A stretch of 57,714 bases of DNA, from contig JALHLK010000032.1 of NCBI GenBank assembly GCA_022844565.1, positions 1 through 57,714 on the forward strand. The letters run 5' to 3'. Shown here in pieces: positions 41,403-50,601 of this stretch (positions are counted from its first letter, which is position 1; each line of letters starts with the position of its first letter). The notes beneath the pieces were generated by a model that saw only the letters and a program-made list of their open reading frames with translations, made no database searches and was not told the DNA's origin. The position numbers and the translations under genes were made by a program. The DNA comes from Saprospiraceae bacterium (GTDB lineage Bacteria; Bacteroidota; Bacteroidia; Chitinophagales; Saprospiraceae).

Positions 41403-43739
41403 CTAAAATTCAATTTTATATGATAGATTTGGTAGAATTACTTTCTCAATATCTTTATCAATTGTTTTATCTCTAAAGTTATATTCATAGCCGTAAAAGT
41501 CTTCTTGACCGGTGATGTTGATTATTTTTAGTGACCATTCTCGGGACGATTTTGCTTTATTTTTTCTGTAAGAAATGGTCAAATTTGAAGTCAAAACCCC
41601 ATCAGCTTGCAATGAAAATGAATTGGTTTCATCGTAGACTACTTGTTTATTTTCAAGAGAAGCTTTAAGGTTTACAGGAGAGTATCTATTGCCTCCTTGA
41701 GAAGTGATACGTGCATTTACACTCAATACATGTTGTTTATTTGATCCAAGTTTCCATTCTTTGCCTATTAAAAAATTGGCAACATGATTTCGATTAAATC
41801 TAGCATTTCTCCACACTCCATCTCCTCCTGTATATTCTGATTCAAAGATAGAACCTGTAATTAGGAAATAAAAACCATTAGTTATATGCTTTTGTAGCGT
41901 AAGATCCACCCCATAATTTCTTCCTTTTCCCTTATTAACCAATTTTTCTGCAAAAAACCAATCAGTCAGCATATTGATCATAGAAAAAGAAGTATTTTCT
42001 ATGACAGGTACATCTCTCAGGTCTTGGAAATAGGGTTCTATTCTTAAGTGTAGATTTTTATTAATATTCCAATCGTATGCAAAAACAAGATGAAGCGCTC
42101 TAGTGAAATCAAGCTCTTTATTGACTGCTTTTTCTCCCGTGACTAAAGAGTTGTTTAAATAGAAATTGATATTTTCTAATCTACTATGCTCGCCACAAGC
42201 AATCGCTAGCTGATGGTTTTCGTTCACTTGATATTTAAAACCTAATCTTGGTTCTATGGTGTAGTGATCGTTAAGTGTAAAATATTGACCATTAAAACCC
42301 AAGTTCATAACCAAAAAAGAAGATATATTATAAGAAGATTGAGTGAAAGCAGAAAAGAGTATGCTTTTCCCATCGGCGTCTGCTAAATTCGTTGGTGCTA
42401 GTCCAATCTTTGGTGCTTTATCTAATTCAAGATCATAGTTCAATTGAGTAACACTTAATCCACTTCTATTGGAGTGTTTTGCACTGAATTTATGATTGAG
42501 TTGAGTAGTCAAAACGCTATTCCAATTGATGTAGTTGATGTTACTAAAAGGAACTAACTGTGTTTTTTCGTTTAGAGCTTTAGATGTCCATTTTGTGTGA
42601 TTTATTGTTGAAGCAATATTTGTCTTAAGATATGTATTTTTGCTTAATATAATTAGATGCCCCAACCCTAAAGAACCTGTATTTTGTGTAATGACGTCTT
42701 CTTGTCTATCATCGGCATGAATCCAATCAAGTGTGTCTTTTTTTGGAGAGGATTTAGCAGCATCTCTTAAACCTAAGCCCCAAAAAGTGAAGGTTCCAGC
42801 TTTATTGCTAGGAAAATTCATTTTAAATGAGAGATCTTGATATTTTAAGCCTTGTGACTCTTCTAAAATTAAGGGTGCCACCAAGGCCAAAGTCGAATAT
42901 CTATAATTATACAAATAAGATGATTTTCCTCCCTTTTTAAACGGACCTTCTTGAGAATTCTCAATGCCTATCAATCCGATTTGAAAAGTCCGTTCGGTTT
43001 TTTCATTATTGCCTTTGCGCATAGATAAATCAAATACTCCCGAAAGGGCATTGTTGAATTCCGCTGGGAATGCTCCCGTATGAAAATCTGAATTGGCTAA
43101 CATTTGGCTACTTAGACCAGTCAGGATACCACCACCAAAGGCCCGTAAATCATTAAAGTGATTTGGATTGGGTATCTCTACCCCTTCCATTTTCCATTGT
43201 AAATATCTAGGTGAGTTGCCTCGCACGATTATACCATTGACACCCGAATTAGACGCAACGCCTGCAAAACTCGAAGCCAACCTAGCAGGATCATCAAATC
43301 CTCCTGCAAATCTCTTGGCCTCCTCTACAGTAAGCATTCTCGAACTCAAAGTCGACATCGTATTGATAGGCCTGTCTTTTTTGACTCCAGTAGAAATCAC
43401 CACTTCAGAAAGCTGATAATTTTGCTCTGCTAGACCCACTTCTAAAACAACTTGCTTAGACGAAGTCACTATAATTTCTTTGATAATTTTAGTTTCATAG
43501 CCTATTAGACTGACTTGTATGTCGTACCTTCCTACAGGTACTTTTTCTAATAAAAACTTGCCATCTGAATCTGTGATTGCACCAATCAAGGGATCGGTAT
43601 CTAAAATGGCAATACTCGAAAACTCCAGTTTCTGTTGTGAAAATTGGTCAAATACTGATCCTCTAATAGTTTGTAAAGGTTGTGCATGTATAAAAATGCT
43701 GGTAAATAACAGGTTAAAAATGAAAATGTTTCGTGTCAT
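41403..43739 (-). CDS. TonB-dependent outer membrane receptor
   Basis: From the ATG at 43739 the product has 778 residues with a signal peptide (about 1-20, ending HAQ). The order is a carboxypeptidase-like regulatory domain (about 24-100; IRGSVFDQFSQQKLEFSSIA, then GKFLLEKVPVGRYDIQVSLI), a plug (about 110-240) and a beta-barrel ending in Phe (LSYKIEF). There is no SusD gene beside it, so it is a stand-alone receptor whose ligand is unknown. The LuxR gene lies upstream on the same strand, 82 bp away. Confidence 0.9.
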   Translation of the reverse strand: MTRNIFIFNLLFTSIFIHAQPLQTIRGSVFDQFSQQKLEFSSIAILDTDPLIGAITDSDGKFLLEKVPVGRYDIQVSLIGYETKIIKEIIVTSSKQVVLEVGLAEQNYQLSEVVISTGVKKDRPINTMSTLSSRMLTVEEAKRFAGGFDDPARLASSFAGVASNSGVNGIIVRGNSPRYLQWKMEGVEIPNPNHFNDLRAFGGGILTGLSSQMLANSDFHTGAFPAEFNNALSGVFDLSMRKGNNEKTERTFQIGLIGIENSQEGPFKKGGKSSYLYNYRYSTLALVAPLILEESQGLKYQDLSFKMNFPSNKAGTFTFWGLGLRDAAKSSPKKDTLDWIHADDRQEDVITQNTGSLGLGHLIILSKNTYLKTNIASTINHTKWTSKALNEKTQLVPFSNINYINWNSVLTTQLNHKFSAKHSNRSGLSVTQLNYDLELDKAPKIGLAPTNLADADGKSILFSAFTQSSYNISSFLVMNLGFNGQYFTLNDHYTIEPRLGFKYQVNENHQLAIACGEHSRLENINFYLNNSLVTGEKAVNKELDFTRALHLVFAYDWNINKNLHLRIEPYFQDLRDVPVIENTSFSMINMLTDWFFAEKLVNKGKGRNYGVDLTLQKHITNGFYFLITGSIFESEYTGGDGVWRNARFNRNHVANFLIGKEWKLGSNKQHVLSVNARITSQGGNRYSPVNLKASLENKQVVYDETNSFSLQADGVLTSNLTISYRKNKAKSSREWSLKIINITGQEDFYGYEYNFRDKTIDKDIEKVILPNLSYKIEF

Positions 43740-43821
43740 AGTTTTATTAATTATTGAGGCACAAAGGTCTTTCAATAATCAAAATGACACAATACTGATT
43801 ATTCAGTATATTTAAACTCGT

Positions 43822-44601
43822 CTAACTTAAAAAACCAAATTTGGAAGCAAAAGCAATAGCCTCCATCGAGTTCTGGGCTCCTAATTTTTCTAAGAATCGC
43901 TGCCGATGCGTATTTACAGTGTGCACGCTAATATATAATTTATCCGCTATTTCTTTGCTCATAAAGCCCTCTTTTACCAACTTTAAAATCTCTATTTCTC
44001 TCTTAGTAAGATCAATTGATTGCGAACTTTCTACTATGTGATCCGTGAATTCTCCTGTTCTAAAATTTAGAATTTGGCTCTGCACTTCTTTCTCAATTTC
44101 TTGATTTGGCGAGACATCTAGCACACTCATGACTAACCATGCTTGACCTGAATTATCTAATTCCAAAATCTGATATTGATCGATCAACCTTACATATTTA
44201 TTTTCAGAATTTTCCATTCTAAATTCATAAACAACTTTATGATTTAGTTTTTCATCCTTCGAAAAACCATTGAATATTTTTAAGGAGCTTAAGCCCAATA
44301 TTGCAAGATTGTGCTTGTCTTCAGGACGTATGCGATCTTCAAAAAATTTATAATTTACAGCCTCAAAATCATTGAGCTCATAACCTAGAAAGTAACCATA
44401 GTTTTTTGAAAAATAAACTGTCTTTTTTTGATGATAATCAAATATCATAATGCTCGAATGTGATAGCCTTGATAGCAGCTCACACGATTCTATGTGTTTA
44501 TCTAGCTTTTGATAGTCAGCTTCTGAAACATTAAGATTCATCTGCAACATGTATTTGAAGACAAGCTCTTGTATGCTATTTTGACTCGTTTGTTGATCCA
44601 T
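43822..44601 (-). CDS. LuxR-type transcriptional regulator with PAS-like sensor
   Basis: The ATG at 44601 gives 259 residues; a -7 element lies about 35 nt upstream. The N-terminal part (about 40-170) has the PAS-like features DYHQKKTVYFSKNYGYFLGY and YRLIDQY-like strands. The C-terminal HTH (about 195-255) shows LTKREIEILKLVKEGFMSKE and ISVHTVNTHRQRFLEKLGA. It is cytoplasmic. It is placed to control the TonB-dependent receptor gene downstream, which is inference. Confidence 0.9.
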   Translation of the reverse strand: MDQQTSQNSIQELVFKYMLQMNLNVSEADYQKLDKHIESCELLSRLSHSSIMIFDYHQKKTVYFSKNYGYFLGYELNDFEAVNYKFFEDRIRPEDKHNLAILGLSSLKIFNGFSKDEKLNHKVVYEFRMENSENKYVRLIDQYQILELDNSGQAWLVMSVLDVSPNQEIEKEVQSQILNFRTGEFTDHIVESSQSIDLTKREIEILKLVKEGFMSKEIADKLYISVHTVNTHRQRFLEKLGAQNSMEAIAFASKFGFLS

Positions 44602-44634
44602 AAAAATTGATAGTTGAACAATTGTATAAAAATG

Positions 44635-44642
44635 CAAATTTA
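44635..44642 (-). promoter_or_regulatory. Putative -7 element (TAAATTTG on the minus strand)
   Basis: Exact TAnnTTTG match on the minus strand 34 nt before the LuxR start at 44601. Confidence 0.5.
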
Positions 44643-44733
44643 CAATCAAAAATCATTTTTAGTATAAAGGGGAGTTCTCAAATCTCTTTTTCGTAATGAA
44701 AAAAATACGAAATGTCAAAGAACAAGGCAAGAA

Positions 44734-44794
44734 GAGCGTAAAGAAATCGTCGCAAACGATTTTAGCTCTGAGCTGGCGCCTCCGTGCACCAGCT
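44734..44794 (+). repeat. Hairpin locus D, related to repeat copies A-C
   Basis: GAGC (44734-44737) and GCTC (44765-44768) enclose AAATCGT-CGCAA-ACGATTT (44744-44762). A second hairpin AGCTGG...CCAGCT follows at 44771-44794 with loop GCGCCTCCGTGCA. The GTAAA/TTTAG flanks and the CGCAA loop match copy B, and the second hairpin resembles the CTGTGGCG/CGTCACAG stem of copy B. The terminal inverted repeats are missing. Confidence 0.65.
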
Positions 44795-44806
44795 AAGTGA
44801 ATATTA

Positions 44807-44989
44807 TTATAGTTTTGCTACACTATATTGAGGACACTTTAAGGTACCATTCATTATAAATGCCTGTTCTTTACGGGCCTCTCCTTCCTTTATAAAATAT
44901 TCTTTTTTATTAAGCAGTCTTTTCTCAGTTGAATCGACTAGCTGATCAATTTCAACTTGAGATAAATAAGGTGATAAATACTCATTCAT
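44807..44989 (-). pseudogene. Truncated Crp/Fnr-like gene
   Basis: The 60-residue frame matches only the start of a Crp-like beta-roll (LLNKKEYFIKEGEARKEQAF, then IMNGTLK). Normal members are about 190 residues. The end CPQYSVAKL is foreign, and the frame stops 13 bp from hairpin locus D, so deletion or insertion at that locus probably removed the rest. The N-terminus looks normal. Confidence 0.65.
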
Positions 44990-45030
44990 TTGCTAATATT
45001 GTTCGTTTTTAGATATCAGAAAAGTTTTGT

Positions 45031-45414
45031 TTAATGATTTGTCGCGTTAGAATATTTATATTCTAAATAGGCAATAATCATTATTAAAATAATTTCTGCA
45101 ATATAATAAATATATCCAAACATTGTTATGCTCTCTCTATTTTGAAAGACTTCATAAATCGTGAGAAAACAATACAAAGTATTAGTTATGGATAAAATTT
45201 TGAGCATCATTTTCCAATTTAATGGTTTGATATAATAGATACTAGTAGAATAAAGAAATAAACAACTTGCTACTAAAATGAAATTTAGAACTATATTTCT
45301 TGGCATTCCAAAGAAATCATCAAATTTATATAAAATAAATAACCAAAAAATTGAATATAGGGCTCCAACAGCGTCAATTAAAAATATTCTATCCTTGTTT
45401 AATTTTAATTTCAT
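45031..45414 (-). CDS. Small four-segment membrane protein
   Basis: The 127-residue protein has four membrane segments (about 12-30, 40-60, 69-88 and 98-120) after a basic N-terminus (KLKLNKDR). No family was recognised. It has its own -7 element and stands alone between the truncated Crp gene and the AraC-type gene. Confidence 0.65.
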   Translation of the reverse strand: MKLKLNKDRIFLIDAVGALYSIFWLFILYKFDDFFGMPRNIVLNFILVASCLFLYSTSIYYIKPLNWKMMLKILSITNTLYCFLTIYEVFQNRESITMFGYIYYIAEIILIMIIAYLEYKYSNATNH

Positions 45415-45464
45415 GATTAATTATGTTCGAATTTTTATAAAAAGTAATAATGATTTTAGGAAGG

Positions 45465-45472
45465 CAAAAATA
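45465..45472 (-). promoter_or_regulatory. Putative -7 element (TATTTTTG on the minus strand)
   Basis: Exact TAnnTTTG match on the minus strand about 50 nt before the membrane protein start at 45414. Confidence 0.4.
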
Positions 45473-45654
45473 GACAAGGTTTATGTGTGTGACAATACTG
45501 AATTATCAGTATTAATTTACAATAATCAATAGATTTCAAAAAAGGTATTGAGACAACTTTAAAATTAGTAAGTATTAGATATGCATTAAACGACTAAAAA
45601 AATACTTCTGTCGAATTTAGTAAAGGTACGACCTCCCAAATGCGAGTAAGGAGC

Positions 45655-45662
45655 TATCTTTG
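45655..45662 (+). promoter_or_regulatory. Putative -7 element, TATCTTTG, nearly leaderless
   Basis: Exact TAnnTTTG match ending 9 nt before the ATG at 45672, so the transcript would have a leader of only a few bases. Confidence 0.5.
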
Positions 45663-45671
45663 CCCTTAACT

Positions 45672-46739
45672 ATGATCAAAGACATCACATTCTTCCTCAG
45701 CATGCTTGGATGGTTCAATGGTATCATCTTGGCTTGCTATTTTCTATTTTTTATCAAAGAAAAATCGGTGGTTAACCGTCTCTTTGGGTTATTGTTACTT
45801 TTGCTCAGTGTGAGAGTAGGAAAATCGGCAATATGGTGGTTTAATCCGGAGATGCCAATCATTTATGTTCAAATAGGACTGGGAGCTTGTTTTATGATAG
45901 GTCCTGTGCTGTATTTTTACGTTCAAGCTTATAAAAACAAGCTTGAGGTTGCCAATAAAGGTATGTACACCATCATAGGAGGGCATCTTCTTGTTACTAT
46001 TTTAGTACTCCTATTTTTAACTGGTAAAGAAGATTTAATCTATTGGAAAAAATTTATTGTTTACTTTATATATACCTATTGGTTTGTGCTTACATTGTTA
46101 AGTGGAGTCCCATTAAAGGACGAAATTAAACAGCTTTCCAATTGGACTCTGCTATCCAGTGATAAAAAGTGGATATTATCTATTTATTTTAGTTTCTTAT
46201 TATTGGTTTTTACCTATGTTTTGTCCTTTGTAGGTAAAACAGAAGTCTTGTACATAACTGGTCCTTTGATTTTTTCTTTGGTCATCTATCTAAATATTTT
46301 GCTTTTCATTTTTAGGAAAAACATCCAAGATTTGACAACAGCAGAGCCAAAATACAGTAATAAAATTGAGTCGAAAATAGCAGAAGAGGTGATGGAAAGG
46401 CTGAAAGAACTGATGAATAGGCAACATATTTACACCAACAGCGAATTAAAAATTAATGATTTGGCCACGTCTTTAAACATGTCGGTCCACCAGCTTTCTC
46501 AAGTACTCAATGACAATTATGATACCAGTTTCAACAATTATATCAATCAACTAAGGATCGAATATTCCAAAAAGCTTATTGAAGAAAAGGCAAATCAGTT
46601 TACCCTCGAGGCAATAGGAAGAGAATCAGGTTTTAATTCGAAAACAACTTTCTTTACCTTGTTTAAAAAAATCAATGGAATAACCCCAAAGGAGTATAAA
46701 GAAAGCATGAAAAACACCCACAGTCGTCCAAAATTATAA
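45672..46739 (+). CDS. Membrane-bound AraC-type regulator
   Basis: The 355-residue protein has seven predicted membrane segments in residues about 5-215 and a cytoplasmic C-terminal AraC double HTH (about 245-345; LNMSVHQLSQVLNDNYDTSF and FNSKTTFFTLFKKINGITPK). Such fusions are common in Bacteroidota and may sense envelope signals. The ATG is used; a TTG four codons upstream overlaps the promoter element. It is probably linked to the DJ-1/PfpI gene downstream. Confidence 0.9.
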   Translation: MIKDITFFLSMLGWFNGIILACYFLFFIKEKSVVNRLFGLLLLLLSVRVGKSAIWWFNPEMPIIYVQIGLGACFMIGPVLYFYVQAYKNKLEVANKGMYTIIGGHLLVTILVLLFLTGKEDLIYWKKFIVYFIYTYWFVLTLLSGVPLKDEIKQLSNWTLLSSDKKWILSIYFSFLLLVFTYVLSFVGKTEVLYITGPLIFSLVIYLNILLFIFRKNIQDLTTAEPKYSNKIESKIAEEVMERLKELMNRQHIYTNSELKINDLATSLNMSVHQLSQVLNDNYDTSFNNYINQLRIEYSKKLIEEKANQFTLEAIGRESGFNSKTTFFTLFKKINGITPKEYKESMKNTHSRPKL

Positions 46740-46818
46740 TATTGAACTTTTTAACTCCTCTAAAACACCTTTTTTAGATCAAAAATGATGGAGTTTTGCA
46801 GAAAAATTATTAAAAATT

Positions 46819-47958
46819 ATGCAAACATTAAAATCATTATTATTCGTTGCCATTACTATTTTTTCTTTCACATTAAATGGTCAAAAGGCAAAAATTTCTA
46901 GTAAAAAAGTATTAATCGTAGTCAGCAGTTATGGTAAAGGGACCATTCGACCAGGTTTTGAATTGGACGAACTTTCACAAGCCTACCATATTTTTAAAGA
47001 TCATGGGGTTGCTATTGATATTGCCAGTCCCCGAGGAGGTAAAGTAATACCCGATCGATTCAATGAAAAGAAAGCTTACAATGCCAGTTTTATAAAAAAT
47101 TTAGAAGCCACAAGTAAGTTGGACAATACATTGTCAACAGCTCAAGCATTTGCCAAAAATGATTACCACGCCATTTATATTGTTGGAGGTAAAGGAGCAA
47201 TGTTTGACCTGCCTTACGATCCTGCATTGCAAGACTTGATATTGGCCATGTATGAAAAAAGTAGAGTGGTTAGTGCCGTCTGTCATGGTTCTGCTGCCTT
47301 ATTGCACATCAAGTCAAATGATTCCACTTTTTTAGTGCAAAATAAAGCAATCACTGGTCTTTGCAATGAAGAAGAAACTAAATTTGGCAAGAAATGGATC
47401 AAGGAATTTCCATATTTATTAGAAACAAAGATGATAGAACGAGGCGCTAAATATCAAAGAGAAGAAATCATGCTCCCTTTTGTAATCAAAGATGGAAACA
47501 TCATCACCGGTCAAAATCCTTTTTCAACAACTCAATTGTCCGAAGAAATTTTGAGATCTTTAGGTATCGAACCCAAGCCAAGAATCTTATATACTGATGA
47601 GAAGAGCATGAATTTAGTAAAACGAGCCAGTAAGGGAGACTATGAATGGGCCAAAGAAGAATTGGAAAACTATAAAGAAAGCTATGATCTTGAGTTAATC
47701 GCAGTCTATGGATACTATGGCTTATTGTATGCTGGAGAGGACAAGGATGTGAACTGGAAAGCTTTAAAAATTTTAGATGTAGTAGCACCACATTACTTTA
47801 ATGAACGTATGCAGTTAGAGCGTGCAAAAGGGCTAGTAAAAGTCAGTGAATACGCAAAAGCAAGAATGCTTTTAAACGAATTAATTGATAAAAACTTGAT
47901 GAAAAATGAAGCTTTGGACGTTCTCAAAAATATTGATAAGTTGGCTTCAAATGATTAA
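46819..47958 (+). CDS. DJ-1/PfpI (type 1 glutamine amidotransferase-like) protein, secreted
   Basis: The 379-residue protein has a signal peptide (about 1-21, ending LNGQ). The DJ-1/PfpI domain (about 28-255) has the nucleophile Cys155 in SAVCHGSAAL, a likely supporting Glu in FELDE near residue 48, and YIVGGKGAMFDLP. The C-terminal about 110 residues are helical, TPR-like (LVKRASKGDYEWAKEELENY). Hsp31-like chaperone, glyoxalase or deglycase roles are possible. It overlaps the start of the short frame at 47951. Confidence 0.85.
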   Translation: MQTLKSLLFVAITIFSFTLNGQKAKISSKKVLIVVSSYGKGTIRPGFELDELSQAYHIFKDHGVAIDIASPRGGKVIPDRFNEKKAYNASFIKNLEATSKLDNTLSTAQAFAKNDYHAIYIVGGKGAMFDLPYDPALQDLILAMYEKSRVVSAVCHGSAALLHIKSNDSTFLVQNKAITGLCNEEETKFGKKWIKEFPYLLETKMIERGAKYQREEIMLPFVIKDGNIITGQNPFSTTQLSEEILRSLGIEPKPRILYTDEKSMNLVKRASKGDYEWAKEELENYKESYDLELIAVYGYYGLLYAGEDKDVNWKALKILDVVAPHYFNERMQLERAKGLVKVSEYAKARMLLNELIDKNLMKNEALDVLKNIDKLASND

Positions 47959-48070
47959 TAGAATTGCTATTGTATTTTTTATGGTTTTTGTAGGACATTT
48001 TGTTTTATTTTCTCAAACAAACAACTTAAAAGGTATTACCCTATGGAAAATCAAATTAATGAATAATTAA
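47951..48070 (+). pseudogene. Signal-peptide stub of a lost secreted protein
   Basis: The ATG overlaps the end of the DJ-1/PfpI gene. The 39-residue frame is almost only a signal peptide (MINRIAIVFFMVFVGHFVLF, then SQTNN) and ends ITLWKIKLMNN. The stub ends 11 bp before the next gene. A secreted protein gene has probably been deleted between signal peptide and next start. A genuine micro-protein is less likely. Confidence 0.45.
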
Positions 48071-48081
48071 AATTAGTCACG

Positions 48082-49254
48082 ATGAAAAAGTTAATTGTTT
48101 TACTCTTGCTGATTAGTATTGGTTTTGGTGTGGAAGGCCAAAATTTTCCTAATGACACCTTAAAAAATCTGGATCAATTTATTTTTGATGTAATGAATGA
48201 ATCAGGAATGCCGGGACTGGCAGCTGCAATCATTGTGGATAATCGGGTGGTCTTCCAGAAGGCGTATGGATATGCAGATATACGCTCAAAGCAACTATTT
48301 CGCACTGAAACAGTGCATGGTGTTGCTTCTATTACAAAAGCATTTACGGGCGTATGTGTAATGAAAGCTGTTGAAATGGGATTATTGTCATTGGATGAAG
48401 ACATCAATAAGTATTTACCGTTTAAAGTTATTAATCCATATTTTCCAGGGGAAGTGATTACTATTCGTCATCTGGCTACCCATACTTCAAGTATAGCAGA
48501 CAGAGAAAGTGTATATGCTGGAACCTATTATAAAGGAGGAGATCCCTCAGTAAAATTAGGTGATTTTTTAAAAGATTATTTTATGCTAGGAGGAAAAACA
48601 TATTCTTCTGACAATTTTTATAAACACAAACCTGGCGAATATCATGAATATTCAAATATAGCTGTTTCACTGGCAGGTTATATTGTTGAAGTGGTTTCAG
48701 GGCAGAGATTAGATAAATTTGCTTTTAAGCACATTCATAAGCCTTTGGATCTTAAAAATACTTCATGGTTTTTAAACTCAAACCATAAAATTAATCTTGC
48801 CAAACTGTATAAAAAAGAGCAAGAGTCTCTAGTGGAAATACCTTATTACGGTTCAATTACCTATCCTGATGGAGCAATAAGAACAAATATTAAAGAACTG
48901 ACAGTATTTTTTAATATGCTTTTAAATGGGGGTAAGCATGGTAGCAAAAGAATTCTTAAACACGAGTCTGTTTCTGAAATGTTTCGCCTTCAATTTACTG
49001 AAATGAAAAAACCAGAAAATCTTGATATTTCAAAAAGAAATGAGGGAGTTTTTTTAAAGACAAAATTTAATGCCACCAGAATTGGTTACGGGGGCAATGA
49101 TCCCGGAATAATAGCTGATATGTTAACAACACTTGACAAGCGGGTCTCAGTTATAATGTTTACCAATATTTCGGGAGAAAATCCCGAGGTATTGAGAGGG
49201 TATGGTATGATTTATACAAGATTATTTAAGGTTGGAGCTTCTATGCTTAAATAA
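48082..49254 (+). CDS. Serine hydrolase, class C beta-lactamase/DD-peptidase fold
   Basis: The 390-residue protein has a signal peptide (about 1-20, ending VEGQ). The serine motif SITK is at 83-86 and the Tyr motif YSN at 190-192. The third motif, normally HxG or KTG, appears as GYGGNDPG. The family contains esterases, D-aminopeptidases and beta-lactamase relatives, so beta-lactam hydrolysis should not be assumed. It is in the same direction as the DJ-1/PfpI gene. Confidence 0.85.
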   Translation: MKKLIVLLLLISIGFGVEGQNFPNDTLKNLDQFIFDVMNESGMPGLAAAIIVDNRVVFQKAYGYADIRSKQLFRTETVHGVASITKAFTGVCVMKAVEMGLLSLDEDINKYLPFKVINPYFPGEVITIRHLATHTSSIADRESVYAGTYYKGGDPSVKLGDFLKDYFMLGGKTYSSDNFYKHKPGEYHEYSNIAVSLAGYIVEVVSGQRLDKFAFKHIHKPLDLKNTSWFLNSNHKINLAKLYKKEQESLVEIPYYGSITYPDGAIRTNIKELTVFFNMLLNGGKHGSKRILKHESVSEMFRLQFTEMKKPENLDISKRNEGVFLKTKFNATRIGYGGNDPGIIADMLTTLDKRVSVIMFTNISGENPEVLRGYGMIYTRLFKVGASMLK

Positions 49255-49317
49255 AATTGTCAGTGCATCTGAAATATTTTGAAATTTAAAAATTATTAAT
49301 ATATATATATATATAAT

Positions 49318-49483
49318 ATGAACTTATATAAAAATTTACTTTTATTTTTTTTTTTCGCTTTCCTTAAATAACTCTTGGGCACATGAAATAAAATTGCCGA
49401 AAGAACAATTTTAATTACTATTAATAAAAAAAGCAGATATTATAGGCTTTATGGGTGTTTCTAACAAAATTTGTTATGAATAG
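49318..49483 (+). pseudogene. Decayed secreted-protein gene with poly-T frameshift
   Basis: An ATG after an (AT)n run (49299-49315) starts MNLYKNLLLFFFF. The 11-T run at 49345-49355 breaks the frame. Shifting gives SLSLNNSWAHEIKLPKEQF, a normal signal-peptide end and mature start, then a TAA and further open frame (LLLIKKADIIGFMGVSNKIC) to 49483. The rest of this 395-bp gap (49255-49649) shows nothing else. Confidence 0.35.
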
Positions 49484-49649
49484 AAGCACTTTAGTAGCTC
49501 TTGTCCAATTCTCAATTTTGGACAACTATTATCGTAAGTATCATCTTTTAGTATTCATTTAATCGATCTTTTCGTATAATTTATCTAATAATTCTAAAAA
49601 CATAATACATCGTATTGCGTGGTATTATTTTTTGTTGTTTATTTGCACT

Positions 49650-49973
49650 ATGAAAAGTGAATACATAAAAAATTGGGAAACACAATTTAAGAAGGGCGTA
49701 CTACCATTGTTTGTACTTTCTCTTATTGTTACAAAAGAAATGTATGGATACGAATTGATCTTAGAACTAAAATCGCAATATGATTTGGATGTGACAGAGA
49801 GTACCATGTATCCATTATTGATCAGAATGATGAAAGAAGGACTCCTCGAACATAAATGGGTAGAACAACAGTCTGGCATACCAAGAAAATACTACTCTAT
49901 AAAGGAGGAAGGACGCTCAGTATTGGAAGAAATGAGGGTAATGTTTCAAAACATAAATCTAAAGGTAAATTAA
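49650..49973 (+). CDS. PadR family transcriptional regulator
   Basis: The 107-residue protein is a PadR winged helix: GVLPLFVLSLIVTKEMYGYE, ESTMYPLLIRMMKEGLLEHK and GIPRKYYSIKEEGR. The ATG at 49650 is preferred over a TTG six codons upstream. Its stop (49971-49973) is immediately followed by the ATG of the HAAS gene, so the two are translationally coupled and form the usual PadR/HAAS unit. Confidence 0.95.
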   Translation: MKSEYIKNWETQFKKGVLPLFVLSLIVTKEMYGYELILELKSQYDLDVTESTMYPLLIRMMKEGLLEHKWVEQQSGIPRKYYSIKEEGRSVLEEMRVMFQNINLKVN

Positions 49974-50555
49974 ATGAAAGAATTAGAATTTAAAGACGGT
50001 TCTGCAAAAAGGATCTATCAAAGTTATATCGAGCGATGTTTACGGGTGCTTAAACCTCTTAATCAAGCCGCTCAAGTAGATGCAATAATGGACATCAATA
50101 GTTATATATATGAGTATATGGACCACAATAAAGACTTAAGTGAAATGACTTCTTTGCTAAACATCTTGGATAGGGTAGGGCCACCTGAAGAAACACTAAA
50201 GGAGGTGGTCGCTATGAAAAAAATTGATGAAGCTGTATCTACTTATAATGTCAAACATGTTTTTCAAGCCTTGTACTATAATGCGCGAAATGGTACTTTG
50301 TATTTTATTTTCGGTTTAACAGTTGTGTTATTTTTGACTTTTCCATTTACTATCTTTATGAAAATATTTTATCCAGAAGATGTTGGATTATTCATAGGAA
50401 ATGGAAGTTTTTTTATAGGTACATCTAATGATGATCCAGCAATAAAAGAACATTTAGGCAATTGGTTTATTCCCGTCATATTACTTATTTCCGTCGTGTT
50501 TTACTATTTACTTATTCAACTTCTAAAATTTATAAGAAAGAGCAAGCTCAAGTAA
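49974..50555 (+). CDS. HAAS-domain (DUF1700-like) membrane protein
   Basis: The 193-residue protein has an N-terminal helical HAAS-type domain (about 10-85; INSYIYEYMDHNKDLSEMTS, then RVGPPEETLKEVVAM) and two membrane segments (about 103-130 and 160-183). HAAS proteins pair with PadR regulators and control envelope functions. The gene starts directly at the stop of PadR. Confidence 0.85.
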   Translation: MKELEFKDGSAKRIYQSYIERCLRVLKPLNQAAQVDAIMDINSYIYEYMDHNKDLSEMTSLLNILDRVGPPEETLKEVVAMKKIDEAVSTYNVKHVFQALYYNARNGTLYFIFGLTVVLFLTFPFTIFMKIFYPEDVGLFIGNGSFFIGTSNDDPAIKEHLGNWFIPVILLISVVFYYLLIQLLKFIRKSKLK

Positions 50556-50601
50556 ATTTTTCAGTCTTACATTATTTTATTAATCTTTAAATTATTTTTT
50601 A

